From assembly GCF_011764425.1 (NCBI RefSeq), contig NZ_BLPF01000001.1:62001-126000 (forward strand): a stretch of DNA of 64,000 nucleotides, written 5' to 3'. The DNA comes from Phytohabitans houttuyneae (GTDB taxonomy: Bacteria > Actinomycetota > Actinomycetes > Mycobacteriales > Micromonosporaceae). Below, piece by piece: positions 38,020 to 48,124 of this stretch. The position numbers and the translations under genes are program-made. The notes below the pieces were generated by a model. The model did not search any database. It saw nothing but the letters and a program-made list of their open reading frames with translations, and was not told the origin of the DNA. Position 1 is the stretch's first letter; each line of letters begins with the position of its first letter.

Positions 38020-38768
38020 TTAGGGCTGCCGCAGCCGCAGGCCCTGCATCCCGCCGTCGACGGCGAGGACGGTGCCGGTGGTGGCGCCGGCGGCCGGGCT
38101 GGCCAGGTACGCGATAGCGGCGGCCACCTCCTCGGCGCTGACCAGGCGTCCCGTGGGCTGGCGGGCACGCAGCGCGGCGAGCTCGGCCTCCGGATCGGCG
38201 GAGGTGTCGAGCAGGCGGCGCACCCACGGCGTGTCGACGGTGCCGGGGTTGACGCAGTTGACCCGGATGCCCTCGCGCACGTGGTCGGCGGCCATGGCCA
38301 GGGTCAGCGACTGCACGGCACCCTTGCTGGCGCTGTAGAGCGCCCGCGCGGGCAGGCCGGCGGTGGCCGCGATCGAGCAGGTGTTGACGATCGCGGCGTG
38401 CTCGGACGCGCGCAGGTGCGGCAGCGCCGCCCGGGTGACCCGCACGATGCCGACCACGTTGACGTCGAGGACGCGCAGCCACTCCTCGTCCGGGTTGGTC
38501 TCGACGGTCCCCTGCGCGCCGATCCCGGCGTTGTTGACAAGCACGTCGAGGCCGCCCAGCGCGTCCGCCGCCGCGGCGACCCCGGCGCGCACCGACGTGT
38601 CGTCGCGCACGTCGGAGCCGAATCCCAGCAGGGGCTCGGGGAGCCCCTCCGGCTTGAGGTCGAGGCAGGCCACGCGGGCCCCCGGGCGGCGAGCAGCCGG
38701 GCCGTCGCCAGCCCGATGCCGGACGCGCCGCCGGTGACCACCGCCTTCAAGCCGCCGAAGTCATTCAC
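38020..38768 (-). CDS. SDR oxidoreductase, probable 2-keto-3-deoxy-L-fuconate dehydrogenase, one apparent frameshift
   Basis: 249 residues once corrected. It shows [21 protein letters not shown] (coenzyme loop), [10 protein letters not shown], the [13 protein letters not shown] active site (YxxxK) and [10 protein letters not shown]. The frame breaks in the CCCCC run at 38679-38683, between LLAARG and [12 protein letters not shown]. The GTG start at 38768 overlaps the end of the dehydratase gene by 8 bp. In context it would oxidise 2-keto-3-deoxy-L-fuconate with NAD+. The final hydrolase or aldolase step is not in the window. Confidence 0.82.
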
Positions 38769-40110
38769 TTCCAGGCCCCGGCGTCAACGTGGAGCGAAGC
38801 GGAGCGTTGTCGTCTGGTGATTTCCACATTGGACCGTCCGGGAAAGCGTAAGTTGCCAGTGTCTCCGGCCGCATCGTAGCGCTGAATCCAGGCGCTGTCG
38901 GCGTGACGTACCGGCCGTCCCGCACGACGACCGGATCGGCGAAGTGTTCGTGCAGGTGGTCCACGTACTCGATCACGCGGTCGTCCATGCTCGCCGACAC
39001 CGCCACGAAGTCGAACATGGACAGATGCTGGACCAGCTCGCACAGCCCCACCCCGCCGGCGTGCGGGCAGACCGGCACGCCGTACTTGGCGGCCAGCAGC
39101 AGGATCGCCACGTTCTCGTTCACGCCGGCGACCCGGGCCGCGTCGATCTGCACGTACGACACGGCGCCGAGCTGGAGCAGCTGCTTGAACATCACCCTGT
39201 TCTGCACGTGCTCGCCGGTCGCCACCCCGATCGGCGCGATCTGGCGGGCGATCGTGGCGTGGCCGAGCACGTCGTCGGGGCTGGTGGGCTCCTCCACCCA
39301 CCACGGATCGAACTCCGCCAGCGCCCGCACCCACTCCACCGCGGGCCCCACGTCCCACCGCTGGTTGGCGTCGATGGCGATGCGCACGTCGGGTCCGCAC
39401 ACGTCGCGGGCGATCCGCATGCGCCGCACGTCGTCCGCGAGGTCGTCGCCGACCTTGAGCTTGACCTGCGTGAAGCCCTGCTCGACGGCCTCCTTGCAGA
39501 GGCGGCGCAGCTTGTCGTCGTCGTATCCCAGCCAGCCCGGCGACGTCGTGTAGGCGGGGAACCCGGAGGCGAGCAGCGACTTTTCCCGCTCGGCCCGCCC
39601 CGGCTCGGCGCGGCGCAGGATCGAAAGGGCCTCGTCGGGGGTGAGCGCGTCGCTCAGGTACCGGAAGTCGACCAGCTCGACCAGCTCCTCGGGCGACATG
39701 CGGGCCAGCAGCTGCCACAGCGGCAGGCCGGCGCGCTTCGCCTTGAGGTCCCAGAGCGCGTTGATCACGGCGGCGACCGCCATGTGGATCACGCCCTTCT
39801 CCGGGCCCAGCCAGCGCAGCTGCGAGTCGTGCACCAGCTCCCGCCACACGCCGCCCAGGTCGTCGAGCGTGCCGTCCAGGTCCCGGTCGACCAGGTACGG
39901 CGCCAGCGCCTTGATCGCCGCCGACTGCACGTCGTTGCCCCGGCCGATGGTGAACGCGAAGCCGTGCCCCTCGTGGCCGTCCCCCGCGTCGGTGCGCAGC
40001 ACCACGTAGGCGGCGGAGTAGTCAGGATCGGGGTTCATCGCGTCAGAGCCGTCCAGCTCCCGGGATGTCGGAAACCGGATGTCGAAAGTGTCCAGCGCGA
40101 CGATCCTCAT
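38761..40110 (-). CDS. L-fuconate dehydratase (enolase superfamily)
   Basis: 449 residues with the enolase-superfamily layout: N-terminal capping domain, then barrel acids at QVKLKVGDD (KxK catalytic Lys), [10 protein letters not shown] (metal Asp), [10 protein letters not shown] (metal Glu), GEHVQNRV (metal Glu/His) and the C-terminal [14 protein letters not shown] block characteristic of L-fuconate dehydratases. It removes water from L-fuconate to give 2-keto-3-deoxy-L-fuconate. The ATG at 40110 is chosen over upstream in-frame codons because the intergenic region and operator candidate start there. First gene of the operon. Confidence 0.92.
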   Translation of the reverse strand: MRIVALDTFDIRFPTSRELDGSDAMNPDPDYSAAYVVLRTDAGDGHEGHGFAFTIGRGNDVQSAAIKALAPYLVDRDLDGTLDDLGGVWRELVHDSQLRWLGPEKGVIHMAVAAVINALWDLKAKRAGLPLWQLLARMSPEELVELVDFRYLSDALTPDEALSILRRAEPGRAEREKSLLASGFPAYTTSPGWLGYDDDKLRRLCKEAVEQGFTQVKLKVGDDLADDVRRMRIARDVCGPDVRIAIDANQRWDVGPAVEWVRALAEFDPWWVEEPTSPDDVLGHATIARQIAPIGVATGEHVQNRVMFKQLLQLGAVSYVQIDAARVAGVNENVAILLLAAKYGVPVCPHAGGVGLCELVQHLSMFDFVAVSASMDDRVIEYVDHLHEHFADPVVVRDGRYVTPTAPGFSATMRPETLATYAFPDGPMWKSPDDNAPLRSTLTPGPGSE

Positions 40111-40175
40111 ACATCGGATGTTTACCAGTCCCCGGAGCCGGCACAAGGGCGCGCGGCTGTGGGATAGTGGCCGCG
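40111..40175. promoter_or_regulatory. Divergent promoter region with ACATCGGATGT palindrome
   Basis: The 65-bp gap between the leftward dehydratase gene and the rightward GNAT gene starts with ACATCGGATGT (40111-40121), two 5-bp arms around G. A related CGATGTTTG sequence lies ahead of the mutarotase gene (about 37986). Both could be GntR half-sites; this is weak evidence. Confidence 0.4.
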
Positions 40176-40625
40176 ATGATCACCATCGGCCAGCTGCGAC
40201 CCGAGGACCGCGCCGCCTGGGAGGTCCTGGCCCGCGGTTACAAGGCGTTCTACGAGACGCCGGTGCCCGACGAGGGGTACGCCCAGACCTGGCGCCGCCT
40301 GCTCGGCCCGGAAGACCTGCACGGCGCCGGCGCGTGGCTGGACGGCCGGTTGGTCGGGATCGCGCACTACCTGTTCCACGCGACGATCTGGCAGCCCGAC
40401 TACTGCTACCTGCAGGACCTCTTCGTCGACGAGTCGACCCGCGGCAAGGGCGCGGCCCGCGCGCTGATCGAGCACGTCGCGCAGCGGGCGCGCGAGCGCG
40501 GCGCGGCCCGCCTCTACTGGACGACGAAACAGGACAACACCACGGCACGCGCGCTCTACGACAAGATCGCGCGCTTCACCGGCTTCATCCGCTACGACTA
40601 CGCTGGATCGATCACCAACCCTTAG
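40176..40625 (+). CDS. GNAT family N-acetyltransferase
   Basis: 149 residues. GNAT motifs: [43 protein letters not shown] (acetyl-CoA pyrophosphate loop) and [20 protein letters not shown]. It is a stand-alone acetyltransferase with unknown acceptor. A family A repeat begins 8 bp after its stop, in the same orientation. Confidence 0.9.
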   Translation: MITIGQLRPEDRAAWEVLARGYKAFYETPVPDEGYAQTWRRLLGPEDLHGAGAWLDGRLVGIAHYLFHATIWQPDYCYLQDLFVDESTRGKGAARALIEHVAQRARERGAARLYWTTKQDNTTARALYDKIARFTGFIRYDYAGSITNP

Positions 40626-40632
40626 CCTTTTT

Positions 40633-40690
40633 GAGCTGCCGCGACGTCCGTCGTGGTCCGGACCGTTGCTCCCGCGGCCTCACCGCGCGC
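40633..40690 (+). repeat. Family A 3'-associated repeat
   Basis: Copy of the TTGAGCTRCCGCGACGTCCG...GGTCCGGACCG...CCCGCGGCCTCACC element, 8 bp after the GNAT stop and in gene orientation. It contains the perfect palindrome GGTCCGGACC and two CCGCGG-like arms that can pair. Confidence 0.7.
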
Positions 40691-40777
40691 GGTGGTGCCG
40701 GTCGAGAACAAAACCCCCCTCGCGTGCCGAAAGGTCCGGCGGCCCCGTGTCGGCCGGCCCCTTGGGCAGCGCAGGAG

Positions 40778-40858
40778 CTAGGCGGAAAGATCCTTCCGCA
40801 TCGCCTCCTGGGAGTCGCCTGGAAACGTCGCGTGCTGGGCGGACAGCAGCCGGTCCAT
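40778..40858 (-). CDS. Candidate 26-residue microprotein
   Basis: ATG 40858 is preceded by GGAGGAACACG, a near-ideal ribosome-binding site. It opens a 26-codon frame beginning MDRLLSAQHATFPG and ending EAMRKDLSA before a TAG. It is divergent from the HTH-nSTAND-WD40 gene. The composition is mixed amphipathic, without cysteine or a lanthionine pattern. I do not recognise a family. It could be a real small protein, a leader peptide or chance; the strong ribosome-binding site and tidy stop are the only support. Confidence 0.4.
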   Translation of the reverse strand: MDRLLSAQHATFPGDSQEAMRKDLSA

Positions 40859-40950
40859 CGTGTTCCTCCACCGTTTCGAAAATGCCTGCATCCGCGGCCC
40901 GATTCCGGGGCCGGAAATGCCGTTCGCCGATGTGTATAGTCGCCGGCTAG

Positions 40951-40981
40951 TTGTCCAGAAACGCCTTGTCGCGCTGGACAA
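40951..40981. promoter_or_regulatory. Inverted repeat upstream of HTH-nSTAND-WD40 gene
   Basis: Arms TTGTCCAG and CTGGACAA, exact reverse complements with a 15-bp spacer, lie 30 bp before the GTG start. The gene encodes an N-terminal HTH, so autoregulation through this site is possible (inference). Confidence 0.45.
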
Positions 40982-41011
40982 ACAAAAGCCGCGTCGCATC
41001 GGGGGAGCGCC

Positions 41012-44000
41012 GTGGGACGGCCGGAGCGGGAGATCGATCCAGACGGCGGGCCGCTGGCGCGGTTCGCGCTCGACCTGCGCGAGCTGCGTGCCGCGGCCGG
41101 GCGGCCGAGCTACCGGGAGCTGGCCCGGCGCGCGCGCTTCTCGGTGACCGCGCTCTCCGAGGCGGCGGGCGGCGACGTGCTGCCGACGCTGGCGGTCACG
41201 TTGGCGTACGTGCGGGCGTGCGGCGGCGACGCCGAGGCGTGGGAGGAGCGGTGGCGGGCGCTCGCCGCCGACCTCGGGCTCGCCACGGCGGGCGGCGAGG
41301 GCGACGAGGAGGCGCCCTACCTCGGACTTTCCGCCTTCGAGGCGCGTGACGCGGAGCGCTTCTTCGGCCGCGAGCAGCTCGTGGCGGAGCTGCGCGACCG
41401 CATCGCCGCCGCGCCGTTCCTCGCGGTGTTCGCACCCTCCGGCGCCGGAAAGTCGTCGCTGCTGCGGGCCGGCCTGATCCCCGCCGTCCCGAAGGACTGG
41501 GTGACGGTCCTGCTGACCCCCGGTGCGACGCCGGTCAAGGAGCTGGTGGAGCGGCTCGGCGGCGCGGACACCGACGCCGACGCGGTCCGGGCGGCTGTCC
41601 GGGAGGCGCTTGCCGGCCGGCCGGAGGAGGCACGGCTCCTGCTGGTCGTCGACCAGTTCGAGGAGGTCTTCACGCTCTGCGCCGACGAGCGGGAGCGGGC
41701 CACGTTCATCGACCTGGTGATGACGATCACGGCCGAGCCCGCCGCCCGCGTGGTGATCGGCGCGCGGGCCGACTTCTACGCGCGGTGTGCGGCGTACCCC
41801 GTGCTGGTGGAAGCCCTCCGCGACCGCCAGGTCCTGGTCGGGCCGATGGGCGACGACGACCTGCGCCGGGTGGTCGCGGGCCCGGGGCGCAGCGCGGGCC
41901 TGAAGGTGGAGGCGGCGCTGGTGGAGGCGGCGGTGGCCGACGCGCGCGGCCAGGCCGGCGCGCTCCCGCTGCTGTCGCACGCGATGCTGGAGACCTGGCG
42001 GCGGCGCCGCGCCGGCGCGCTGACCCTCGCCGGCTACCTGGCCGGCGGCGGGGTGACCGGTGCGATCGCGCAGACGGCCGAGCGGGTGTACGGCGGGTTC
42101 GACCCCGACCGGCAGCGCCTGGCGCGTGACGTCTTCCTGCGGCTGACCGCGTTCGGCGAGGGCACCGAGGACACCCGGCGGCACGCCACCCCCGGCGAGC
42201 TGCTCGACGGCCCCGACGCGGCCGCGCTCGGCGCGGTGCTGGCCGAGCTGACCGAGGCCCGCCTGATCACCCGCGACGAGCAGCGGGTGACGGTCGCGCA
42301 CGAGGCGCTGATCCGCAGCTGGCCGCGGCTGCAGGGCTGGCTGGCCGAGGACCGGGAGGCGCTGCGGGCGCACCGCCGGCTCACCGACGCCGCCCTGGAG
42401 TGGGAGCGGCAGGGGCACGACGACGGCGCGCTGTACCGCGGCGCGCGGCTGGACGCGTGGGACGGGCGCGACGAGGCGGGCCTGAACAACACCGAGCGGG
42501 CCTTCCTCGCCGCCAGCCGCCGCCAGCTGGCGCGGGAGCGGTCCGCCGCCCGCCGCCGCACCCGGCTCGCGCTCGCGGCGCTGACGGCGGCGGTCGCGGT
42601 GGTGAGCCTGCTCGCCGCGGTCGGGTTCGTGCAGGCGCGCCGGGCCGACACAGAGCGCGACATCGCCGTCTCCCGGCAGCTCATCGCCGAGGCGCGCAGC
42701 GAGGCGCGGCTCGACCCGGAGCAGGCGCTCGACCTGGCCCGCCGGGCGTACGCGCTGAACCCGTCCAACGAGACCGACATGGCGCTGCGCCAGGCGGTGG
42801 CCGACCGGCTGGCCCGCGCCGTGCTGCCAGTGGGTAGCCAGCAGGCGATCGGGGTCGCCTTCAGCGCGGACGGGCGGCGGCTCGCCTCGTCCGATGTGGA
42901 TGGTCTGGTGCGCGTCTGGGACCGGTCCGGCGACGGTGTCGTGGGCGCACCCGTCTACTACCACGGCTTCCACCAGCAGGCGTGGGCGCCGGTCTTCAGC
43001 CGGGACGGCGCGCGGCTCGCGGCGGGGAGCGTCGAGGGCACGATCCGGATCTGGGACGCGCGGCGCCGCAACACGCTGGCGGTACTCACCGGACACAGTG
43101 GACAGGTGTGGTCGGTCGCGTTCGCGCCGGACGGGCGGTGGCTGGCGAGCGCGGGCGAAGACGGCACGGTACGCGTGTGGGACACCGCCGCGCCGGGCAC
43201 GAAGCCGCTGGTGCTGCGCGGGCACGACGGCCCCGCGCTCGGCGTCGCGTTCGCACCGGATGGGCGGCGCCTGGCCAGCGGCGGCACCGACGGCACGGTG
43301 CGGCTCTGGGACGTGCCGGCGCGGCGGCAGCTGACCGTCCTGAGAGGACACGAGGACCCGGTCAAGAGCGTCGCCTTCACCGCCGACGGCGCGCGCCTGG
43401 CCAGCGCCAGCACGGACGGCACCGCGCGGGTGTGGCCGCTGCGCGGTGGCACTGCGGTGGTGCTCCGCGGCCACCAGGGCACGGTGGAGTCCGTCGCGGT
43501 CAGCCCGGACGGCCACTGGGTCGCCACCGGCAGCGACGACCGCACGGTCCGGGTGTGGAACTCGGCCGGCGGCCCCGCCGTCACCCTCCGCGGCCACCAG
43601 GGCACGGTGTGGTCGGTGACGTTCAGCCCGGACGGCTCGCGGCTGGCCAGCGCCGGCGGCGACGGCACCGTCCGCCTCTGGGACCCGCGCGGCCCCGGCG
43701 ACCCGCTGATCCTGCGCGGGCACGAGGGCGCGGTGTGGGCGGCCGCGTTCACCCCGAGCGGCGCGCGCGTGGTCAGCGGCGGCGCGGACGGCACGGTGCG
43801 GGTCTGGGCGGCCGACGGCACGCCCGCTCCCCGCTGCGGGGACACACCCAGGAGGTGCTCGGCCTCGCGGTCAGCCCGGACGGCCGCCGGGTGTCCAGCG
43901 CGAGCCGCGACACCACGATCCGGGTGTGGGACCTGGCCGGCGACGCGCCCCCGGTGGTGCTGCGCGGGCACACCGACGTGGCGTGGCTCGCCGTCTTCAG

Positions 44001-44616
44001 CCCCGACGGCCGGCGCCTGGCCAGCGCGAGCAAGGACGGCACGGTCCGCATCTGGGACGCGGCCGGCGGGCCGGCCACGCGCACCTGGCGGGCGGACGCG
44101 GAGCAGCCGCGGCACCTGGCGTGGAGCCCGGACGGCCGGCGCGTGGCGACCGCCGGCATGGACGGCACGGTCCGCATCTGGGACCCGGACGGCCCCACCG
44201 AACCGGTGGTGCTGCGCGGGCACAACGGCCTCGTGTGGGCGGTCGCCTACAGCCCGGACGGGCGGCATCTGGCCAGCTCCGGCAGTGACGGGACGGTGCG
44301 CGTCTGGTCCACCGAGCGCCCCGCCGCGGCGCCGCTCGTGCTGCGCGGGCACCAGGGCTTCGTGTGGAACGTGGCGTACAGCCCGGACGGCCGCTGGATA
44401 GCCGGCACCGGGCAGGACGGCACGCTGCGGATCTGGCGGGCGACGGAGGAGGGCGAGCCGGTGACGTTCCCCGGCTTCGCCGCGTCGGTGGAGCAGGTGG
44501 CGTTCGCCCCGAGCGGCGACCGGCTCGTCACCACCCACGACGACGGCACCGTGCGGCTGTGGCGGTGCGTGGTCTGCGCGCCGATCGAGCACGTAGCCGC
44601 ACTCGCCGCGGGATGA
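41012..44616 (+). CDS. HTH-nSTAND ATPase-transmembrane-WD40 repeat protein, one apparent frameshift
   Basis: 1201 residues once corrected. Residues ~15-75 form an Xre-like HTH (FALDLRELRAAAGRPSYREL). Then come a short linker and an nSTAND P-loop NTPase (APSGAGKSSLLRAG Walker A, LLLVVDQFEEVF Walker B, ending near VTVAHEALIRSWPRLQGWL). One hydrophobic segment near residue 530 (LAALTAAVAVVSLLAAVGFV) follows. From ~600 to the end lie about 14 WD40 repeats with the FSPDGRRLASASxDGTVRVWD pattern. The frame breaks at CCCC 43829-43832 between repeats and resumes at PLRGHTQEVLGLAVSPDG. Such proteins act as signal-dependent ATPase platforms, and some serve in conflict systems. No effector domain is visible. 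Confidence 0.85.
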
Positions 44617-44635
44617 TGACCTTATCGTTTAGCCC

Positions 44636-45820
44636 GTGACGCACACGTCTGCACGGCGGCCCTGGTACCAGCCGATGGTGGCCCGCCAGCCCCACGAGCC
44701 GCACCGGGCGTCGACGCCGCTCGAGCTCTTCTTCGACCTGTGTTTCGTGGTCGCGGTGGCGCAGGCGGCCGGCGAGCTGCACCACGAGGTCGCCGAGGAC
44801 CACGTGTGGCACGCGATGCCGAGCTACCTGATGGTGTTCTTCGCGATCTGGTGGGCCTGGATGAACTTCACCTGGTTCGCCTCCGCCTACGACACCGACG
44901 ACGACGTGTACCGGCTCACGACGCTCGTGCAGGTCGCCGGCGCGCTGGTGCTGGCGGCCGGCGTGCCGCGCGCCTTCATCGACGCCGACTTCACGATCAT
45001 CACGATCGGGTACGTCATCATGCGGCTCGCCATGGTCGCGCAGTGGCTGCGCGTCGCCCGCACCGACGTGGAGCCGGGGCGGCGCGCGTGCGGCCGGCGG
45101 TACGCGATCGGCATCACGCTCGTGCAGGTGGGCTGGGTGCTGCGCCTGATGCTGCCGGACGAGCTGCTCGTGCCCGGCCTCGTACTGCTGGTGCTGGCCG
45201 AGCTCGCGGTGCCGATCTGGGCCGAGCGGGTGGCGGAGACGACGTGGCACCCGGAGCACATCGCCGAGCGGTACGGCCTGTTCACCATCATCGTGCTCGG
45301 CGAGTCCGTGCTGGCCGCCAGCATCGCGGTGCAGAGCGCGGTCGACGCGCACGAGGAACTGGCCGGGCTGCTGTGGGTGGCGGGCGGCGGCGTGGTGATC
45401 GTGTTCGCGATGTGGTGGCTCTACTTCGACCGCCCGGCCAGCGGCCTGCTCACGTCCATGCGCGTCGCCCTCCGCTGGGGTTACGGCCACTATCTGATCT
45501 TCGCGTCGGCGGCCGCTGTCGGCGCCGGGCTCGCGGTGGCGGTCGACTACGAGACGCACAAGGCGCACCTGGGCGGCGTCGCGGCGGGCTACGCGGTGGC
45601 GGTGCCGGTCGCCGTGTACCTGGCCAGCGTCTGGTTCCTGCACGCGCGCCCGCACCAGCACGGGTTGATCGTCGCGGCGTACCCGGTCACAGCCGTCCTG
45701 GTGCTGCTCGCGCCGCTCACCCCCGCGCCGGTGCCGGTGGTCGCGGTCGTGGTGGCCGCGCTGGTGGCGGTGACGGTGGCGGCCGGTCACCGGGAGCGCA
45801 GGCCGGTGGAGGCCGGGTAG
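44636..45820 (+). CDS. LtrA (low-temperature requirement A) family membrane protein
   Basis: 394 residues, about ten hydrophobic segments. It opens with the family motif TPLELFFDLCFVVAVAQAA and continues with IWWAWMNFTWFASAYDTDD and ERYGLFTIIVLGESVLA, the two hallmark blocks of LtrA. The function is unknown; the name comes from a Listeria cold-growth phenotype. The GTG start lies 19 bp after the WD40 gene, so co-transcription is likely. It is convergent with the next gene, 1 bp apart. Confidence 0.88.
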   Translation: MTHTSARRPWYQPMVARQPHEPHRASTPLELFFDLCFVVAVAQAAGELHHEVAEDHVWHAMPSYLMVFFAIWWAWMNFTWFASAYDTDDDVYRLTTLVQVAGALVLAAGVPRAFIDADFTIITIGYVIMRLAMVAQWLRVARTDVEPGRRACGRRYAIGITLVQVGWVLRLMLPDELLVPGLVLLVLAELAVPIWAERVAETTWHPEHIAERYGLFTIIVLGESVLAASIAVQSAVDAHEELAGLLWVAGGGVVIVFAMWWLYFDRPASGLLTSMRVALRWGYGHYLIFASAAAVGAGLAVAVDYETHKAHLGGVAAGYAVAVPVAVYLASVWFLHARPHQHGLIVAAYPVTAVLVLLAPLTPAPVPVVAVVVAALVAVTVAAGHRERRPVEAG

Positions 45821-45821
45821 C

Positions 45822-46139
45822 TCAGGCCGCGGGGGCTTCCCGGGCGCGCGGCACACGCGCCGCAGGCCGTCCCGCCACGGCGGCGGGGTGGTCGGCCGGC
45901 ATGCGCACCGGCACGTCCCAGAGCCGCGCGGCGGCCACCGGGTCCACCGTGGACTGGCGGGCGCGGCGCAGCAGCAGGTGGTCGGCGATGCGCCAGAGGG
46001 TGTCCTCCACCGCCGCGAGGTCGGCGGGGTCGAGGTCGGGCCGGCGCCGTGCGAGCCGCTCCCGCTCGGCCCGCACGATCAGCTCCACGCGGTCCGCCAG
46101 GTCGTCGTGCCAACATCCACCGTCGATCGACACGCCCAC
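45822..46139 (-). CDS. Small hypothetical protein
   Basis: 105 residues, GTG start. Charged helical sequence (LADRVELIVRAERERLARRR, then AAVEDTLWRIADHLLLRRAR), no signal or membrane segment, and a Pro/Ala-rich C-terminus. I do not recognise it. A TACTAC-N5-GTAGTA palindrome lies 7 bp upstream of the start, which supports a genuine regulated gene. Confidence 0.55.
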   Translation of the reverse strand: MGVSIDGGCWHDDLADRVELIVRAERERLARRRPDLDPADLAAVEDTLWRIADHLLLRRARQSTVDPVAAARLWDVPVRMPADHPAAVAGRPAARVPRAREAPAA

Positions 46140-46146
46140 ACTGTAA

Positions 46147-46163
46147 TACTACCAGGCGTAGTA
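46147..46163. promoter_or_regulatory. TACTAC-N5-GTAGTA palindrome
   Basis: Two exact 6-bp arms with a 5-bp spacer, AT-rich against the background, in the 105-bp divergent gap between two small genes. It resembles operators of the BlaI/MecI type used in actinobacteria (from memory; inference). No BlaI gene is in the window. Confidence 0.45.
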
Positions 46164-46244
46164 GTCATCGCCCCCAAGGGAAGATCGCGTGCGCCCGACG
46201 CCTCGCCGCGGAACCTCACGCCCGTTTGCGACGCCTAAGGCGGT

Positions 46245-47233
46245 GTGACTGGACAGGCCGGCATCGATATCGCCCCGGAAGCGGGTGTCGCCATGGCTGG
46301 GCGGCGGCGCGTCGGGCGTACCACATTTGTCGTCGCCGCGGCGGTGCTCGCGGTGTCCCTCGCGGCCGGCACCGCCGCGGTGCTGGGGTCGCCCGGCGCG
46401 GACAAGGCGGCCGCGCCACCCGCGGCGACCCCCGCGGGGATCGCGTGCCCCGCGGACCTCGCGGTGCCGGACGGCGCGCCCCGCCTCGCCGCGGACTTCT
46501 CCCCGTGGCCGTCACCGTCTGCCGCGACGAGACCCGTCGCCGCGCGGACGGCGGACTCGACCTGATCACCGTCGAACTGCGCGGCGACCGCGTGGCCGAG
46601 CTGACCGCCGCGCTTCGCCTCCCCGACCTCGACGCGACCCGCGGCGCGTGCCGGACGATGCTGCGCCGCAGCGTGGGGTGGTTCGCCCTGCACGACGCGG
46701 GCGGGCGATCCGTGCGGCCGCGCGCCCCGCTGGACGAGTGCGGCAACGCGCGGCGCGAGGCGGCCGAGGCGTTCGCCGCGCTGCCACTCACCCGCGTCGC
46801 CGACACCGTGGTGCGCGAGCTCGAGTCGGCCGGCGCGGCCGCCGCCGGCTGCGCCCAGGACTGGAAGAACATGATCGCGATCGACGCACCCACCGCCCGC
46901 CCCGGCCGCGGCGCCGACCTGGTGGGCGACGAGGTCCGGATCTGCGTGTACCGGGTGGGCGCGGACACCGGCCAGTTCGTGCGGGGCGAGCTCGTGGACC
47001 GCGGCGAGCGCCGCACCGCGATCGGGCGCGCGCTGGCGGCCGCGGGACCGGCGGGTGAATGCACGCGCACGGCGGAACGGTTCGCGGTGCTGCGGCCACC
47101 ATCGGCCGAAGGGGCCGAGGTGTATGTCGAACTTGATGGGTGCAACCGCGTCCTGCTCCCCGCGCCGGATGGTGCGGGTCGGCTGCTCGCCCAGGCCGGT
47201 CCGCGGCTGATCCGGCTGATCGACGAGCCGTAG
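46245..47233 (+). CDS. Hypothetical membrane-anchored or secreted protein, one apparent frameshift
   Basis: 329 residues once corrected. A cytoplasmic N-terminal ~30 residues lead into a single span (TFVVAAAVLAVSLAAGTAAVL) and then an exported domain with cysteines (GIACPADLAVPDG, VTVCRDETRRRADGG, ACRTML, CAQDW, EVRICVYRVG, YVELDGCNRVLLP). The frame breaks at CCCC 46501-46504 between LAADFS and VAVTVCRDETR. I do not recognise the family; several paired cysteines suggest disulfides. The GTG start is the only sensible one upstream of the span. Confidence 0.6.
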
Positions 47234-47680
47234 GCGGTCGGTTGGTCGTGGGTGGGCGCGGTGTTGGTCGGTGGCGCTTGGTGAAACGGGCATGGGCGGT
47301 GATCACCCTCGCGCGCTCGTCTCTCGACGTTGGATCAGCTCATCGGGCCGGTCGCGGTCGTAGCGGCGGGGTTGGCTGGCTGGTGGGCTGATGCCGGTGC
47401 AGGCCGTGCCGGGTAGCGTGCGGCGCCCGTCGTGGCTGGCCACGCTTGAGCTGCGTGCGCAACGCCCGGGCTTCGCTTTCAGATCAGTCTTGCCGGGCGG
47501 TGCTCGGGCGGCCGGCGAGCGCCTACCGGTCGTCGCCCGGGTCCGGCGCAGCCGCGCGTCGACCGGCCCTGCTCACCCGGTCGTCCGGGCTCGGCGCAGC
47601 CGGTCGGCCGGGCCCACAGCAGCCGGTCGTCCGGCGTCGGCGCAGGCCGGCGGGGATTTCCCAGGACAGGGCATAGTCTG
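47234..47680. other. Intergenic region with degenerate direct repeats
   Basis: 447 bp without a supported gene. At about 47520-47650 there are three or four degenerate copies of a CCGGTCGTC(C/G)GGG...CGGCGCAG unit of roughly 40 bp. The rest shows nothing I can name; it should include the lrp promoter. Confidence 0.5.
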
Positions 47681-48118
47681 GTGGCGGTGGATGAGATGGA
47701 CTGGGCGCTCCTGCGCGAGCTGCAGCGGGACGCCCGGCTGTCGTACAGCGAGCTGTCCCGCCGCGTGCACCTCTCCCCGCCCGCGGTGGCCGAGCGGGTG
47801 CGGCGGCTGGAGCGCATCGGCGTGGTGACGGGCTACCACGCCCACGTGGACCTGGCGAAGGCCGGCCGCCACGTGGTCGCCGTCATCCGCATGTCCTGCT
47901 ACGGCTCGCGGTGCGTGCTCCGCGACCCCGACGTGGCCGGCTGGCCGGAGGTGCTCGAGATCCACCGCGTCACCGGCGATGCCTGCTGCATCCTGAAGGT
48001 CGCCACGGGCGCGATGGAGGAGTTCGAGGCGGTCATCGACCGGCTGGCACCCTACGGGCAGCCGTCCAGCACGATGGTCCTCTCCACGCCGCTGTCCTGG
48101 CGACCCGTCGACCCCTAA
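47681..48118 (+). CDS. Lrp/AsnC family transcriptional regulator
   Basis: 145 residues. HTH in DEMDWALLRELQRDARLSYS and ELSRRVHLSPPAVAERVRRL, followed by a RAM/ligand domain (VVTGYHAHVDLAKAGRHV, HRVTGDACCILKVATGAMEE). The GTG start at 47681 gives the normal N-terminus; the GTG two codons later is an alternative. It is a monocistronic regulator responding to an amino acid or similar ligand. A long imperfect hairpin follows its stop. Confidence 0.92.
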   Translation: MAVDEMDWALLRELQRDARLSYSELSRRVHLSPPAVAERVRRLERIGVVTGYHAHVDLAKAGRHVVAVIRMSCYGSRCVLRDPDVAGWPEVLEIHRVTGDACCILKVATGAMEEFEAVIDRLAPYGQPSSTMVLSTPLSWRPVDP

Positions 48119-48124
48119 GACGGC

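Noticed and set aside
40778-43723. 981-codon open frame antisense to the nSTAND-WD40 gene
   Set aside because: Composition of a shadow frame; only its last 26 codons have their own ribosome-binding site and are listed separately.
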